From NCBI RefSeq assembly GCF_003264365.1, contig NZ_PYAK01000002.1, forward strand, positions 124,001 to 188,000: DNA of 64,000 nucleotides. The letters run 5' to 3'. The notes beneath the pieces are model-generated. The model was given only the letters and a program-made list of their open reading frames with translations, did no database searches and had not been told where the DNA came from. This document shows positions 25,583 through 33,261 of this stretch, piece after piece. The position numbers were made by a program, and so were the translations under genes. Within the stretch, counting starts at the first letter, position 1; each line of letters starts with the position of its first letter. This DNA is from Micromonospora noduli. GTDB taxonomy: Bacteria > Actinomycetota > Actinomycetes > Mycobacteriales > Micromonosporaceae.

Positions 25583-26494
25583 CTAGACCGGGTAGCCCCA
25601 CTCGGCCAGCGGCTTCTCCAGCACCCGTTCGATCGCGGTGAGCTGCGCCGGGCTGAGTTCGTCCCGGTACGCCTCCGCCCGGCCCACTGTGAAGTCGTAC
25701 CGGGAGAAGCCCTTCTCGAAGGCGGTCGACCACCGCAGGCCGAGGAAGTCGAGCATCCGCCCGACCTGCTCGCGCGGCTGCTCGACCAGGTCCTCGTAGC
25801 GCACGTCCAGCCACTGGTCGGCCGGGTGACGCAGCCGGGCCTGCGCGAAGGCGTCCATCAGCATCTTCCAGCCCAGCGCGGCTAGCACCTGGAAGGAGCG
25901 ACCGGACTCGGCCCACTCCTCGCGCAGGTCGGACGGGAGCGGGCCGTAGATCCAGTTGTCCGGCCCGCGCCAGCCGTCCCACCAGCCCATCTGGAGCCAC
26001 GAGTTGGCCACCGCCCGGCCGTCGCGCACCACGTTGACCACCCGCAGCTCCGGGTACGCGGCGTGCAGCAGGCCGGTCCGCGGCCACCCCGTGACGTGCT
26101 GCACCAACTGCTGACAGCCCTGCCGCGCGATCCGCTCGTCGAAGAAGGCCCGCAGCCGCCGGGCCACGAACGGGGTCAGGTCCTCGGCCACCAGGTCCCG
26201 ACACGGTCGGGAGAAGCCGGCCAGCACCTGCCGGTCGAGCAGGTGGTACGCCTCCGACGGCGCCACCCGGAGCCGGCCCCGCTCCAGCAACCGTCGACTG
26301 TGTCGCAGCGAGGTCATCCCCGCCGGGCGCGGCGCCGAACGCCGGTAGAGCGCGCCGTTGAACCTGCCCTTCGGGTTGAGCCGGGCCAGTTTGTCGTCCA
26401 GGCCGGAGACGAAGCCGACCGCGGGATGCCGGGAGAGCAACTCCTGGACCAGGGTCGAACCACAGCGACCGGTGCCCACCACCAGTGAGAGCAT
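25583..26494 (-). CDS. Sulfotransferase (PAPS-dependent), polysaccharide locus
   Basis: 303 residues. The 5'-phosphosulfate loop is G7-T-G-R-C-G-S-T-L15 at the very N-terminus, and the 3'-phosphate-binding segment is RVVNVVRDGRAVANSW (~150). Both are diagnostic of the PAPS sulfotransferase fold (Sulfotransfer_3 type). It moves sulfate from PAPS to a hydroxyl or amine acceptor in the cytoplasm. The gene follows a second sulfotransferase gene by three bases and a GT4 gene before that, so all three are one transcript. Acceptor unknown; the neighbours suggest a glycan. Confidence 0.9.
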   Translation of the reverse strand: MLSLVVGTGRCGSTLVQELLSRHPAVGFVSGLDDKLARLNPKGRFNGALYRRSAPRPAGMTSLRHSRRLLERGRLRVAPSEAYHLLDRQVLAGFSRPCRDLVAEDLTPFVARRLRAFFDERIARQGCQQLVQHVTGWPRTGLLHAAYPELRVVNVVRDGRAVANSWLQMGWWDGWRGPDNWIYGPLPSDLREEWAESGRSFQVLAALGWKMLMDAFAQARLRHPADQWLDVRYEDLVEQPREQVGRMLDFLGLRWSTAFEKGFSRYDFTVGRAEAYRDELSPAQLTAIERVLEKPLAEWGYPV

Positions 26495-26497
26495 CGT

Positions 26498-27517
26498 TCA
26501 GCCTTCCTGCCGGGTGGCCGGTGACGGGGAGACGGCCGGGTCCGCGGCGAGGCGGGCGGCGGGAGAGGTGACCGTCGGGCGGCGCAACGGGTAGCCGAAC
26601 CGGGTCAGGGCCACGGCGGTCAGCCCGGTCACCACGGCGTACGCGCGGGTGGGGAGCCCGGTCAGCCACTCGGTGTCGGCGACCACGTCGACCAGCCCGG
26701 TGCGGTGCCGCGACGGATTGCCGGCCACCGAGTGGGTGGGGGTGAGCCGCACCGTTGCCGGTGTCGGGAACGGAAGCTCGTCGGGGGTCGCGCCGACGAA
26801 GCGGGCGATCCGGGCGGTGGCGCCGGCCGGGTCGGTCACGAAGTCCTCGTACCGCACCCGCAGGTAGCGGCCGGGCGCACGGCGGCGGTCCCCCCACAGT
26901 CGTACGGTCGCGGTGTTCCAGACCAGCCAGAGCAGCGCGGCCTTGCCGACCGGTGGCCGGCTCATCAGCTCATCGTCGGCGCGCCCGTCCAGCGGGCGTC
27001 GACGCCGCCAGGAGTACGCGGTGGCGCGCGGGTCGCGCACCACGTGCAGGACGTACAGGTCGATGCCGGGCAGGCTGCCGAGCAGGGCGCCGTACGGCGG
27101 CAGCTTGGAGGAGTCGACGATGACACCGTCCGACCGGCCGGCCAGGGCGTGCTCGGCGATCGAGGCGTAGAGCCGGGCCAGCTGCGTGTCGTCGGGGTGG
27201 CCCGCGACCGGCGGCTGTCCCCGACGCTGGCGGCGCAACAGTGCGGGTAACCCGCGCAGCCGCAGCCGCTGGGCCAACCGGGCGGCGATCCCGGCCGGGT
27301 CGGCGTCGGTCAGGTCGGCGCGCACCCGGGCCCAGAGCGGGCAGTCGGCGACCGGGGAGCCGCAGCCGCAGGGTCGGTTCTCCAGGATGCCGCGTCGCCA
27401 CAGGTAGCGCAGCTCGCCCGCCGCGAAGAAGCCCGGCAACTGTCCCAGGACCGTGGTCACCAGCGTGCTGCCGCTGCGACCACTGCCGGCGAGGTAGAGC
27501 ACCCGTACCGGGTTCAC
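26498..27517 (-). CDS. Sulfotransferase, polysaccharide locus
   Basis: 339 residues. P-loop-like 5'-PSB G11-S-G-R-S-G-S-T-L19, 3'-phosphate segment LHVVRDPRATAYSW, and a Cys cluster (NRPCGCGSPVADCPLW, ~48-62) characteristic of one bacterial sulfotransferase subgroup. Its start overlaps the stop of the GT4 gene (27514-27517, ATGA). Together with the next gene it gives tandem, divergent sulfotransferases, which predicts different acceptor positions rather than redundancy. A basic, Pro/Ala-rich tail lies at the end. Confidence 0.9.
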   Translation of the reverse strand: MNPVRVLYLAGSGRSGSTLVTTVLGQLPGFFAAGELRYLWRRGILENRPCGCGSPVADCPLWARVRADLTDADPAGIAARLAQRLRLRGLPALLRRQRRGQPPVAGHPDDTQLARLYASIAEHALAGRSDGVIVDSSKLPPYGALLGSLPGIDLYVLHVVRDPRATAYSWRRRRPLDGRADDELMSRPPVGKAALLWLVWNTATVRLWGDRRRAPGRYLRVRYEDFVTDPAGATARIARFVGATPDELPFPTPATVRLTPTHSVAGNPSRHRTGLVDVVADTEWLTGLPTRAYAVVTGLTAVALTRFGYPLRRPTVTSPAARLAADPAVSPSPATRQEG

Positions 27518-28797
27518 CGGGCCGCTCCCCCACCGGTGGTGGCCCGGCCGGCCCGCCGGCGCGACGGCAACGCCTCGGCGGCCTCCGCGTACAGCCCACG
27601 GATCCGCTCCAGGTGCCGGTCCGGGGCGAACTGGGCGGCGATCTTCGCCCGGCCGGCCCGGCCCATCCGGTACGCCTGTTCGGGGTCGGCCAGGAGGTCG
27701 TTCAGCGCGTCGCCGAGGGCCGTCGGCGCATCGGCGGCGACGACGTGGCCATCCAGCTCGGGCTCGATCAGCTCGGGAAGCCCGCCCAGGTCGGTGGCGA
27801 CCACCGGCACACCGCAGGCGAACGCCTCCAGCACCGCCATCGGTTGGTTCTCATGCCACCGGGACGGAACGGCGACCACCGCCGCCGACCGGATCAACTC
27901 GTGCAGGCGCGGCTTGTCGAGACGGCCGTGGAACCGGACCCGGCCGGGCACCCGCCGCGCGGCGAGCGCCTCCAACTCCGGGCGGGCCGGGCCGTCTCCG
28001 GCGATGTCCACGCTGACTCCGGGCGGCAACGCGGCGGCCGCCTCGATCAGCACGTCGACACCCTTCTCCGGCGCCAGCCGGCCGGCGAAGACGACACCCC
28101 CGCCGGGCGTCTGCTTGGCCGCGACGCCGGTCAGGTCGACGAAGTGGTTGACCACCCGCAACCGGTCCGGGTAGACACCCGCGCGGCGCATCACGTCGGC
28201 CAGGAACCCGCTCGGGCTGACGAAGAGCTGCACCGGGTCGTACGCGTCGAGCTGACGGTGCAACCAGGACTCGACGGCGAGCAGGCCACTGCGCGACAGC
28301 GATCCGTCCTTGCAGCGGCGACGGGCCGCCTGCAACGGGCCACCGGTGACGCACGCCTGACAGGGGCGGCCCCGGTCCAGCAGTTGGTAGCTCGGGCAGG
28401 CGAGCTTGTAGTCGTGCATGGTCAGCACGCACGGCACACCCGCGGCGCGGGCCGCGGCGAGCACCGACGGGGAGAGCTGGTGGTAGATGTTGTGCAGGTG
28501 CAGCACGTCCGGCCGAAAATCGTCGATCACGTGGGCCAGTCCGCGGCGGCTCGTCGGTGACCACAGCATCCGGCCGACGGCCACCGCGCGGGGCCGCACC
28601 CCGCTCGGCGCCGGCTCCAACTCCACTTCGGACGGGAACCGCGCGGCGTACGGCAGGGGCGACTCGTTCTCCGGGTGGCTCATGCCGAAGTAGGCGACCG
28701 TGTCGCCGGCAGCCCGTTGCAGGTCGGCGAGATCGAGCAGATACCCCTCCGCGCCGCCACGGCGGTAGAGGAACTTGTTCACATGCAGCACGCGCAT
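27514..28797 (-). CDS. Glycosyltransferase family 4
   Basis: 427 residues. Starts MRVLHVNKFLYRRGGAEGYL, the N-terminal donor-loop pattern of GT4. The C-terminal Rossmann half has VVFAGRLAPEKGVDVLIEA and the E-x7-E motif ENQPMAVLE followed by AFACGVPVVATDLGGLPELI. A CPSYQ...CQACVTGG...RRRCKD cysteine group (~125-155) is seen in a GT4 subgroup working near sulfated or teichuronic polymers. The enzyme adds a sugar from a nucleotide donor, retaining configuration, to a lipid-linked glycan at the inner membrane face. First gene of the minus-strand sub-operon. Confidence 0.93.
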   Translation of the reverse strand: MRVLHVNKFLYRRGGAEGYLLDLADLQRAAGDTVAYFGMSHPENESPLPYAARFPSEVELEPAPSGVRPRAVAVGRMLWSPTSRRGLAHVIDDFRPDVLHLHNIYHQLSPSVLAAARAAGVPCVLTMHDYKLACPSYQLLDRGRPCQACVTGGPLQAARRRCKDGSLSRSGLLAVESWLHRQLDAYDPVQLFVSPSGFLADVMRRAGVYPDRLRVVNHFVDLTGVAAKQTPGGGVVFAGRLAPEKGVDVLIEAAAALPPGVSVDIAGDGPARPELEALAARRVPGRVRFHGRLDKPRLHELIRSAAVVAVPSRWHENQPMAVLEAFACGVPVVATDLGGLPELIEPELDGHVVAADAPTALGDALNDLLADPEQAYRMGRAGRAKIAAQFAPDRHLERIRGLYAEAAEALPSRRRAGRATTGGGAAR

Positions 28798-29055
28798 CGA
28801 CTCGCCCTGCTCACATCGATCGGGCGAACCGGGCCCGGAGGTGATGACCGGGGTCTGCCCGCCCCGGCCAGGGCCCACGGTATGCAGGGCAGGTCGACGA
28901 GTCCAGCTCACGTTTCGCATGTGGCTGAACGGGTGATCTTCGTCTGCCCGTGCGGTCCGCGGCCTGGCCTCCCACCATGATCTCCCGATAGCCTGGCTGC
29001 CGCCGGTCGCACCCGCTCTGGTGCGGGGCCGGGCCGGTGTCCGACGAGGAGGACC
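28798..29055. promoter_or_regulatory. Divergent promoter region of the sulfotransferase sub-operons
   Basis: 258 bases between the starts of the GT4 gene (minus) and a sulfotransferase gene (plus). It must hold both promoters. GACGAGGAGGACC directly before the GTG at 29056 is the ribosome site. I see no strong operator palindrome. Confidence 0.5.
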
Positions 29056-30018
29056 GTGGCAGCCGACGACGAGGTCTCCGCGCTCGCGTACACCGCGCGG
29101 CGGGTCCGGCGGCATCTGCGCTGGGCGCGTACCGAGGGGATCGGACGGCTGATCGAGGAGGACCGCCTCAACCCGGTCGAGCGGATCGGCACCGCCCTGG
29201 CGAAGCGACGCTGGCGACGGCGGCACGGCCGGACGCCCGGCTCGGCGATGCCCGTCTACCTGGTCGGTCTGCAACGCTCCGGCACGAACATGCTGGTCCG
29301 GGGCCTGGACGCCGCCCCCGAGGTCGAGGTCCGCAACGAGAACGACAGCACCCTCTTCCACCGCTTCCAACTGCGCCCGGATCCGGTGCTGACCGCCACC
29401 CTCCACCGCAGCCGGCACGCGTACGTCCTGGTCAAGCCGCTCTGCGAGAGCCACCGCGTGGACGAGTTGCTGGCCCTGCCGGGGGTGACGCCGGGGCGCG
29501 CGCTCTGGGTCTACCGCGACGTCGACGACCGGGCCCGCTCCGAGGTCGCCAAGTTCGGTGACGCGAACCTGCGGGCCCTGAGCGCGATCGCCGACGGCAG
29601 CATCGGCCGCCGGTGGCAGGGGCAACGCCTCGACGCCGACACGGTCGAGCTGGTCAGGGCCCACGACCCGCGGAGTTTGGATCCGCACAGCGGCGCGGCG
29701 CTGTTCTGGTACGTCCGCAACTCGCTGTTCTTCCAGCTCGGCCTGGACCGGCGGGCCGACGTGCTGCTCTGCCGCTACGACAGCCTGGTCGCGCAGCCCG
29801 CCGCGCAGCTCCGACGGCTCTGCGCCTTCCTCGACTTCCCCTACCATTCCCGGCTGCACGCGCACATCGCCCCACGCGCGTCGCACGGCGCGGCGGGCCA
29901 CCGTCGGCTACCGATCGACCCGGGCGTCCGGGCCCGCTGCGACGAGCTGACCGACCGGCTCGACCGCGCCGCGGCCGATGCCCGATTCGAGACGACGAAG
30001 GCGGTCGACAGTGGCTGA
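29056..30018 (+). CDS. Sulfotransferase, polysaccharide locus
   Basis: 320 residues from a GTG after GAGGAGGACC. An unusual ~60-residue Arg-rich helical extension precedes the 5'-PSB loop G71-L-Q-R-S-G-T-N-M79. The 3'-phosphate segment is WVYRDVDDRARSEVAKFG, and the C-terminal helix region LLCRYDSLVAQPAAQLRRLCAFLDFP is standard for sulfotransferases. The extension could contact the membrane or a partner. The next sulfotransferase gene starts inside its last codons (8-base overlap), a sign of coupled expression. Confidence 0.88.
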   Translation: MAADDEVSALAYTARRVRRHLRWARTEGIGRLIEEDRLNPVERIGTALAKRRWRRRHGRTPGSAMPVYLVGLQRSGTNMLVRGLDAAPEVEVRNENDSTLFHRFQLRPDPVLTATLHRSRHAYVLVKPLCESHRVDELLALPGVTPGRALWVYRDVDDRARSEVAKFGDANLRALSAIADGSIGRRWQGQRLDADTVELVRAHDPRSLDPHSGAALFWYVRNSLFFQLGLDRRADVLLCRYDSLVAQPAAQLRRLCAFLDFPYHSRLHAHIAPRASHGAAGHRRLPIDPGVRARCDELTDRLDRAAADARFETTKAVDSG

Positions 30019-30790
30019 CACCGGAACCCGTACCGCGCCGATCTTCCTGGTCGGCTGCCAGCGGTCGGGCACCACTATGGTGCGCCTCGTCCTGGACTCG
30101 CACTCGCGGATCAGCTGCGGCCCGGAGACCCGGTTCCTGCCGGACCTGCGACGGATCGTCGGCCGGGACTGGGAACGCCTGGCCCGCTTCGGTTTTCCGC
30201 GTGAGGACTGGCTGCGCCGGATCCGGGACTTCTTCGGCGGCGTGCACGCCGACTACGCCGCCGCGCGGGGCAAGACCCGGTGGGCCGACAAGACCCCGCT
30301 GTACGCGATGTCGCTCGACTTCGTCACCGAGGTCTTCCCGGACGCCCAGATCGTGCACCTCATCCGGGACGGACGCGACGTGGTGGTCTCACACCGCAAA
30401 CGGTTCGGCTACTGGTCGGCGGTGAAGTGCGTGGTGAAGTGGCCGCGCTACATCCGCGCCGCGCGGGCGTTCGGCGCCACCCTGCCGGCGGACCGCTACT
30501 ACGAGCTGCGGTACGAGCAGGCGGTCAGCGAGCCGGAGAAGGCGATGCGGGGCCTCTTCGAGTTCCTCGGCGAGCCCTGGGAGGACGGCATCCTCGACTA
30601 CGACAGCAAGCAGCACGACGTGGCCCAGAAGTACACCACCGAGGCGGAGCGACGACGCGCAGCCGTGGGCGACACCGCGCCGATCTACGGCTCCCGGGTG
30701 GGCAGCTACCGCCGCGAACTCGACCCGTTCCTCCGCCTGCTGGTCTGGGTCTTCTCCGGTCCGACCCTGCGCGCGCTGGGCTACCGGTGA
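30011..30790 (+). CDS. Sulfotransferase, polysaccharide locus
   Basis: 259 residues from the GTG that overlaps the upstream stop codon. 5'-PSB G15-C-Q-R-S-G-T-T22 close to the N-terminus, then KTRWADKTPLYAMSLDFV (the WADKTP motif of Sulfotransfer_3 enzymes) and the 3'-PSB HLIRDGRDVVVSHRKRFGYW. The C-terminal IYGSRVGSYRREL segment is also a family feature. Acts in the cytoplasm on an unknown acceptor, most simply a lipid-linked repeat unit of the same polysaccharide. Its stop overlaps the start of the GH-like lipoprotein (GTGA). Confidence 0.92.
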   Translation: MADTGTRTAPIFLVGCQRSGTTMVRLVLDSHSRISCGPETRFLPDLRRIVGRDWERLARFGFPREDWLRRIRDFFGGVHADYAAARGKTRWADKTPLYAMSLDFVTEVFPDAQIVHLIRDGRDVVVSHRKRFGYWSAVKCVVKWPRYIRAARAFGATLPADRYYELRYEQAVSEPEKAMRGLFEFLGEPWEDGILDYDSKQHDVAQKYTTEAERRRAAVGDTAPIYGSRVGSYRRELDPFLRLLVWVFSGPTLRALGYR

Positions 30791-32268
30791 CCCGCCCCGG
30801 CCGGCTGCGCGCGGTCGCCACCGCCGTCGCCGCCACGCTTCTACTCACCGCCGGCTGCACCGCTGGCGACGACGATCCGCCGCCAGCGGCCACCCCCTCC
30901 GCGACGGCGGCGCCCGGAGCCGGCACGCCGGGGCGCACCGCCGACCAGGTGAGCAACCCGTTCGGCGCGCACTGGGACTGGTCGCGGTACAAGCAGTTCG
31001 AGCCGTACCTGCGCCGGCTCGCCGGTTCGGCGACGTACGAGGAGATCTCCTGGTGCGAGATCGAACGGACCTCGGGGCAGGCCGACTGGGCAGGGCTTGA
31101 CGAGATCGCCTCGCGCAGCCGGGAGCTGGGCATCACACTGCACCTGAAGATCCGCACCGGCGTGTGCTGGGCGACCGGTGGCACCGCCCGCTACACCCGG
31201 GGCGCGGCGAACAAGACCGAGTCGGCGATGCCCACCGACCTCGGCGCGTACCAGCGGTTCGTCCGCTCGGTGGTGCAGCGCTACGGCCCGTACGGGGTGC
31301 GGGAGTACGCCATCGAGAACGAGGTCAACGCGCCGAGCTACTGGGCCGGCAGTCCCGAGGAGTACGCGCGGCTGGTCCGCGCCGCCGCCGAGACGATCCG
31401 CGCGACCGACCCGAAGGCGCGGGTGGTCGACTCCGGCATCAGCAGCGTCGCGTACGGCATGGGTGTCGCCGACCGGCTGGTACGCGCCGGTCGGGTGCCC
31501 GAGGCCATCGCCGCCTACCAGGCGTACTTCCAACGCCGGGTCGGCACCCGGGGGCAGCAGATCCCGGCGGTGACCGGGGAGGCGCTGCTGCGCCGGGCGC
31601 TCGCCACCGAGACCAACAGCCGCAGCCTGCGCTTCCTGGCGGTGACCGAGTCGCTGCTGACCGACCGCACCGTCGACGTCCGTCAGGTGCACTTCTACGA
31701 GCACTTCAGCGGGGTGGCCCCGCTGCTGGACTACCTGCGCGCCACCACACCGCCGGGTGTGCCGATCCAGGCGTGGGAGGTCGGGCAGTTCTGGCGCGAC
31801 GGCGACGGTGACCCGGCCAGCCGGGCGGCGGAGATGGTCAAGACGGTCACTCTGCTGGTCGCCGGCGGGGTCGGCGAGATCAGTTGGCTGCCGTTGGCGT
31901 ACAACCCGAACAACGCCGCCGGCAGCGAGGTCCGCTACGGCCTGCTCGACCCGGACGGCGCCGAACGGGACGCCGGCCGGATGCTGGCCGCCCTGGCCGA
32001 CGCGGCCCGGGACGCCACCGTCACCCCGCTGCCCGCCCCGGTGGCCGGCAGGCTGCACGGAATCGCGTTCGTCCGGGGCGGGTCGAGCACGCTGGTGCTC
32101 TGGTCGGCGACGAACACGCCGGTGAGCGTGCCGGCGACACCGGGCGGACGGACCGGGGCGGTGGGTTCCCCGCTCGGCGCGGCCGGCGGCGGCACCACAG
32201 TGACCGACGTCCCCGTCCTGCTCCGCGCCGACCAGCCGGTGGACCGGATCCTCGCCGCCGTCCGCTAG
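30787..32268 (+). CDS. Glycoside-hydrolase-like lipoprotein (clan-A fold) in the polysaccharide locus
   Basis: 493 residues from a GTG overlapping the upstream stop. Lipobox TAGC (Cys24) anchors it outside. The catalytic (beta/alpha)8 barrel resembles GH39 or related clan-A families: the acid/base candidate is Glu179 in AIENEVNAPSYW (Asn-Glu pair), and the nucleophile candidate is Glu331 in IQAWEVGQFW. The tail (~425-493) is a small beta domain. In capsule and exopolysaccharide loci such a hydrolase may trim chain length or release polymer. Family assignment below clan level is uncertain. It is followed by copy B of the 107-bp repeat. Confidence 0.78.
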   Translation: MTRPGRLRAVATAVAATLLLTAGCTAGDDDPPPAATPSATAAPGAGTPGRTADQVSNPFGAHWDWSRYKQFEPYLRRLAGSATYEEISWCEIERTSGQADWAGLDEIASRSRELGITLHLKIRTGVCWATGGTARYTRGAANKTESAMPTDLGAYQRFVRSVVQRYGPYGVREYAIENEVNAPSYWAGSPEEYARLVRAAAETIRATDPKARVVDSGISSVAYGMGVADRLVRAGRVPEAIAAYQAYFQRRVGTRGQQIPAVTGEALLRRALATETNSRSLRFLAVTESLLTDRTVDVRQVHFYEHFSGVAPLLDYLRATTPPGVPIQAWEVGQFWRDGDGDPASRAAEMVKTVTLLVAGGVGEISWLPLAYNPNNAAGSEVRYGLLDPDGAERDAGRMLAALADAARDATVTPLPAPVAGRLHGIAFVRGGSSTLVLWSATNTPVSVPATPGGRTGAVGSPLGAAGGGTTVTDVPVLLRADQPVDRILAAVR

Positions 32269-32298
32269 CGACCTCCAGCTTGCGCTCGCTGGCCCGCA

Positions 32299-32405
32299 TG
32301 TCGATGTGCCGAGTAGCGGTATACCTCAGAGGTATAAATATGCCTCTGAGGTATACCGCTCATTGCCGCGTCCGCCTCGGCGGCGGTGACCGACGGTGAC
32401 CGCCG
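32299..32405. repeat. 107-bp palindromic intergenic repeat, copy B
   Basis: Homologous to 14116-14222 without gaps. Here the hairpin is perfect: AGCGGTATACCTCAGAGG (32315-32332), a 10-base A/T loop, then its exact complement CCTCTGAGGTATACCGCT (32343-32360). Each half also contains a 15-bp palindrome of the type AT-x-CCTC-N-GAGGTAT, so the unit could bind two dimers. It sits between convergent genes and could also act as a terminator for both. Confidence 0.82.
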
Positions 32406-32409
32406 TGCC

Positions 32410-33261
32410 CTAGCCGGGCCAGGGGTCGGGCCAGTTGAGCAGCGCGGTCAGGCGGGCGTTGTGCGGCGCGAAGTACTCGCCCAGCCGGTCCCGCAGGGCC
32501 GGGGTCAGCTGCGAGACGCCGTGGTCGACGCGACGGGTGTGCCGGGTGAACGCCTCGGGGGTGAAGGGCGGCAGGCCGAGGAAGCGCAGCATGTCGCCGT
32601 ACGTGCCGGCCGGGTCGGTGTGCAGGTCTTCGGTCCGGGCGACGTGGATCCGCTCCCGCGGGACCTGCGCGAACCACCGGTCCAGCTGCTCGGCGTAGCG
32701 ACCCCGGGCCGCGTACGAATAATTACGCAACGCCCGGTGCGCGGCGGCGCTGTCCGGGCCACCGCGCGTTGCCCGGGCCAGCCGCTCCTCCTCCGCGTCG
32801 AGCGCGTCGGCGAAGGACAGCGGCTCCAAGCCGTAGGAGCGGGTGTGCAGGTAGTGCGAGTACGCCCGCTGCACCGGATCGCGCAGCAGGACGACGAAGC
32901 GGGCCTGCGGCAGGGTCGCCGCGACCCGGGCCGGCACGCTCGGATGGAACAGGTAGTAGGGGCTCGCCTCGAACGTGCGCTCACCCGGGGCGAGGCGCGG
33001 GAAGTGCCCCCGGTACCACCGCACCCCCCGACCATGGTGGACGCTGAAGTACTGCAACTCCTTGCCGCTGGCCACCCGGACCTGGGGATGCGCGGCGAGA
33101 TGGTGGTACAGCGACGTGGTGCCGCAGCGCTGCCCACCGATCACCAGGAAGTCGGGCAGCGGGCCGGGCTCTCCCGGCCGGGCCGCGCGTCCCCAGGCCC
33201 GCGCCGCGCGTACCCCCCGACGCAGCCGGTCGGTGACCTGACGCCGCGCGACGCCGGTCAC
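32410..33261 (-). CDS. Sulfotransferase (heparan-sulfate / NodH type)
   Basis: 283 residues from a GTG that overlaps the flippase stop (GTGA). 5'-PSB I-G42-G-Q-R-C-G-T-T-S50, then KELQYFSVHHGRGVRWYRGHFP, which matches the glycosaminoglycan N/O-sulfotransferase pattern (KE-x-x-FF-like catalytic Glu), and the 3'-PSB FVVLLRDPVQRAYSHYLH. This type acts on polysaccharide chains or lipid-linked oligosaccharides. Being cotranscribed with Wzx, Wzz and the polymerase, it is the strongest single argument that the polymer made here is sulfated. Confidence 0.93.
   Translation of the reverse strand: MTGVARRQVTDRLRRGVRAARAWGRAARPGEPGPLPDFLVIGGQRCGTTSLYHHLAAHPQVRVASGKELQYFSVHHGRGVRWYRGHFPRLAPGERTFEASPYYLFHPSVPARVAATLPQARFVVLLRDPVQRAYSHYLHTRSYGLEPLSFADALDAEEERLARATRGGPDSAAAHRALRNYSYAARGRYAEQLDRWFAQVPRERIHVARTEDLHTDPAGTYGDMLRFLGLPPFTPEAFTRHTRRVDHGVSQLTPALRDRLGEYFAPHNARLTALLNWPDPWPG

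Noticed and set aside
25583..33261. Sulfotransferases as part of a natural-product gene cluster
   Set aside because: No PKS, NRPS, terpene or RiPP core gene is nearby, while flippase, chain-length and polymerase genes are; a polysaccharide role is simpler.
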